Below are positions 5,675 to 5,791 of a stretch of DNA of 5,791 bases, piece after piece. Position 1 is the first letter of the stretch. Every line of letters starts with the position of its first letter. The DNA lies in the NCBI GenBank assembly GCA_003695285.1, contig RFIL01000571.1, positions 1 to 5,791 of the forward strand, in the 5' to 3' direction. The stretch comes from Calditrichota bacterium (GTDB lineage Bacteria; Calditrichota; Calditrichia; RBG-13-44-9; J075). The notes under the pieces are model-generated. The model worked only from the letters and a program-made list of their open reading frames with translations. It was not told the origin of the DNA and ran no database searches. Both the position numbers and the translations under genes were made by a program.

Positions 5675-5791
5675 AACACTGCCCCTTTTTTTCTCAATTG
5701 GTTAACATTTTAATCCACAAGCAGTTCTGCAAGCCAAACCCGGAATGCCAAAATCATTTAGCACTGTTAGGGCTAAAGCCTCTCTGGTATG
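5675..5791. promoter_or_regulatory. Upstream region of the lipoprotein-purE-kinase operon, with a GGCTAAAGCC hairpin
   Basis: On the minus strand this stretch must carry the operon promoter unless transcription comes from beyond the window. A TAAAAT-like -10 is visible at about 5707-5712, but the candidate -35 elements are badly spaced, so no firm call is made. At 5771-5780 GGCTAAAGCC forms a short inverted repeat (arms GGCT and AGCC), possibly the edge of an interspersed repeat that continues past the window. Confidence 0.35.

Overview
The window reads like a chromosomal fragment from a free-living bacterium of the Fibrobacteres-Chlorobi-Bacteroidetes (FCB) superphylum or a close candidate phylum. 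The clues are a DUF4837-type lipoprotein, an Rhs relic with the YYLKDHLGSTR / FTGKERD core, several Sec-exported proteins with an AT-rich coding style, and short interspersed palindromic repeats. This placement is inference; no rRNA or other phylogenetic marker is present. Every gene I can support lies on the minus strand, so the region reads from the right end to the left. UGA is an ordinary stop here: purE, the pfkB-type kinase and the small membrane protein all end in TGA.

Right part (about 5791 to 3248): a compact housekeeping-type operon. A lipoprotein of the DUF4837 type (4640-5674) is followed after 1 nt by purE (4174-4638). PurE overlaps a PfkB/ribokinase-family kinase (3248-4177) by the 4-base ATGA. 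PurE acts in de novo purine synthesis. The kinase has a complete active-site signature, but its substrate cannot be read from sequence.

Middle (about 3247 to 2863): no gene. It holds two near-identical palindromic units of about 98 bp (2880-2978 and 2988-3084) and a third partial unit (3097-3113). Their arms are built from CGCAA blocks spaced 9, 11 and 9 nt. The left edge of the first unit abuts the point where an Rhs reading frame begins abruptly.

Left part (about 2862 to 1): a degraded Rhs/YD-repeat locus and its accessory cargo. Only the last part of an Rhs core survives (2491-2862). It is cut by an in-frame TGA exactly where the invariant Trp of GRW belongs, and about five residues are missing just after. 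The same frame then continues as an AT-rich C-terminal tip (1813-2484) that carries a HELSE...H metallopeptidase-like motif. Downstream come a predicted secreted protein (1041-1763), a small multi-pass membrane protein (492-752) and a predicted exported protein running off the left edge (1-490). The arrangement resembles a polymorphic-toxin tip with accessory or immunity-like genes, but none of the three downstream proteins belongs to a family I recognise. An A7 run, a strong Shine-Dalgarno and a remnant-like 33-codon ORF at 750-1000 suggest frameshifting or decay in that stretch.
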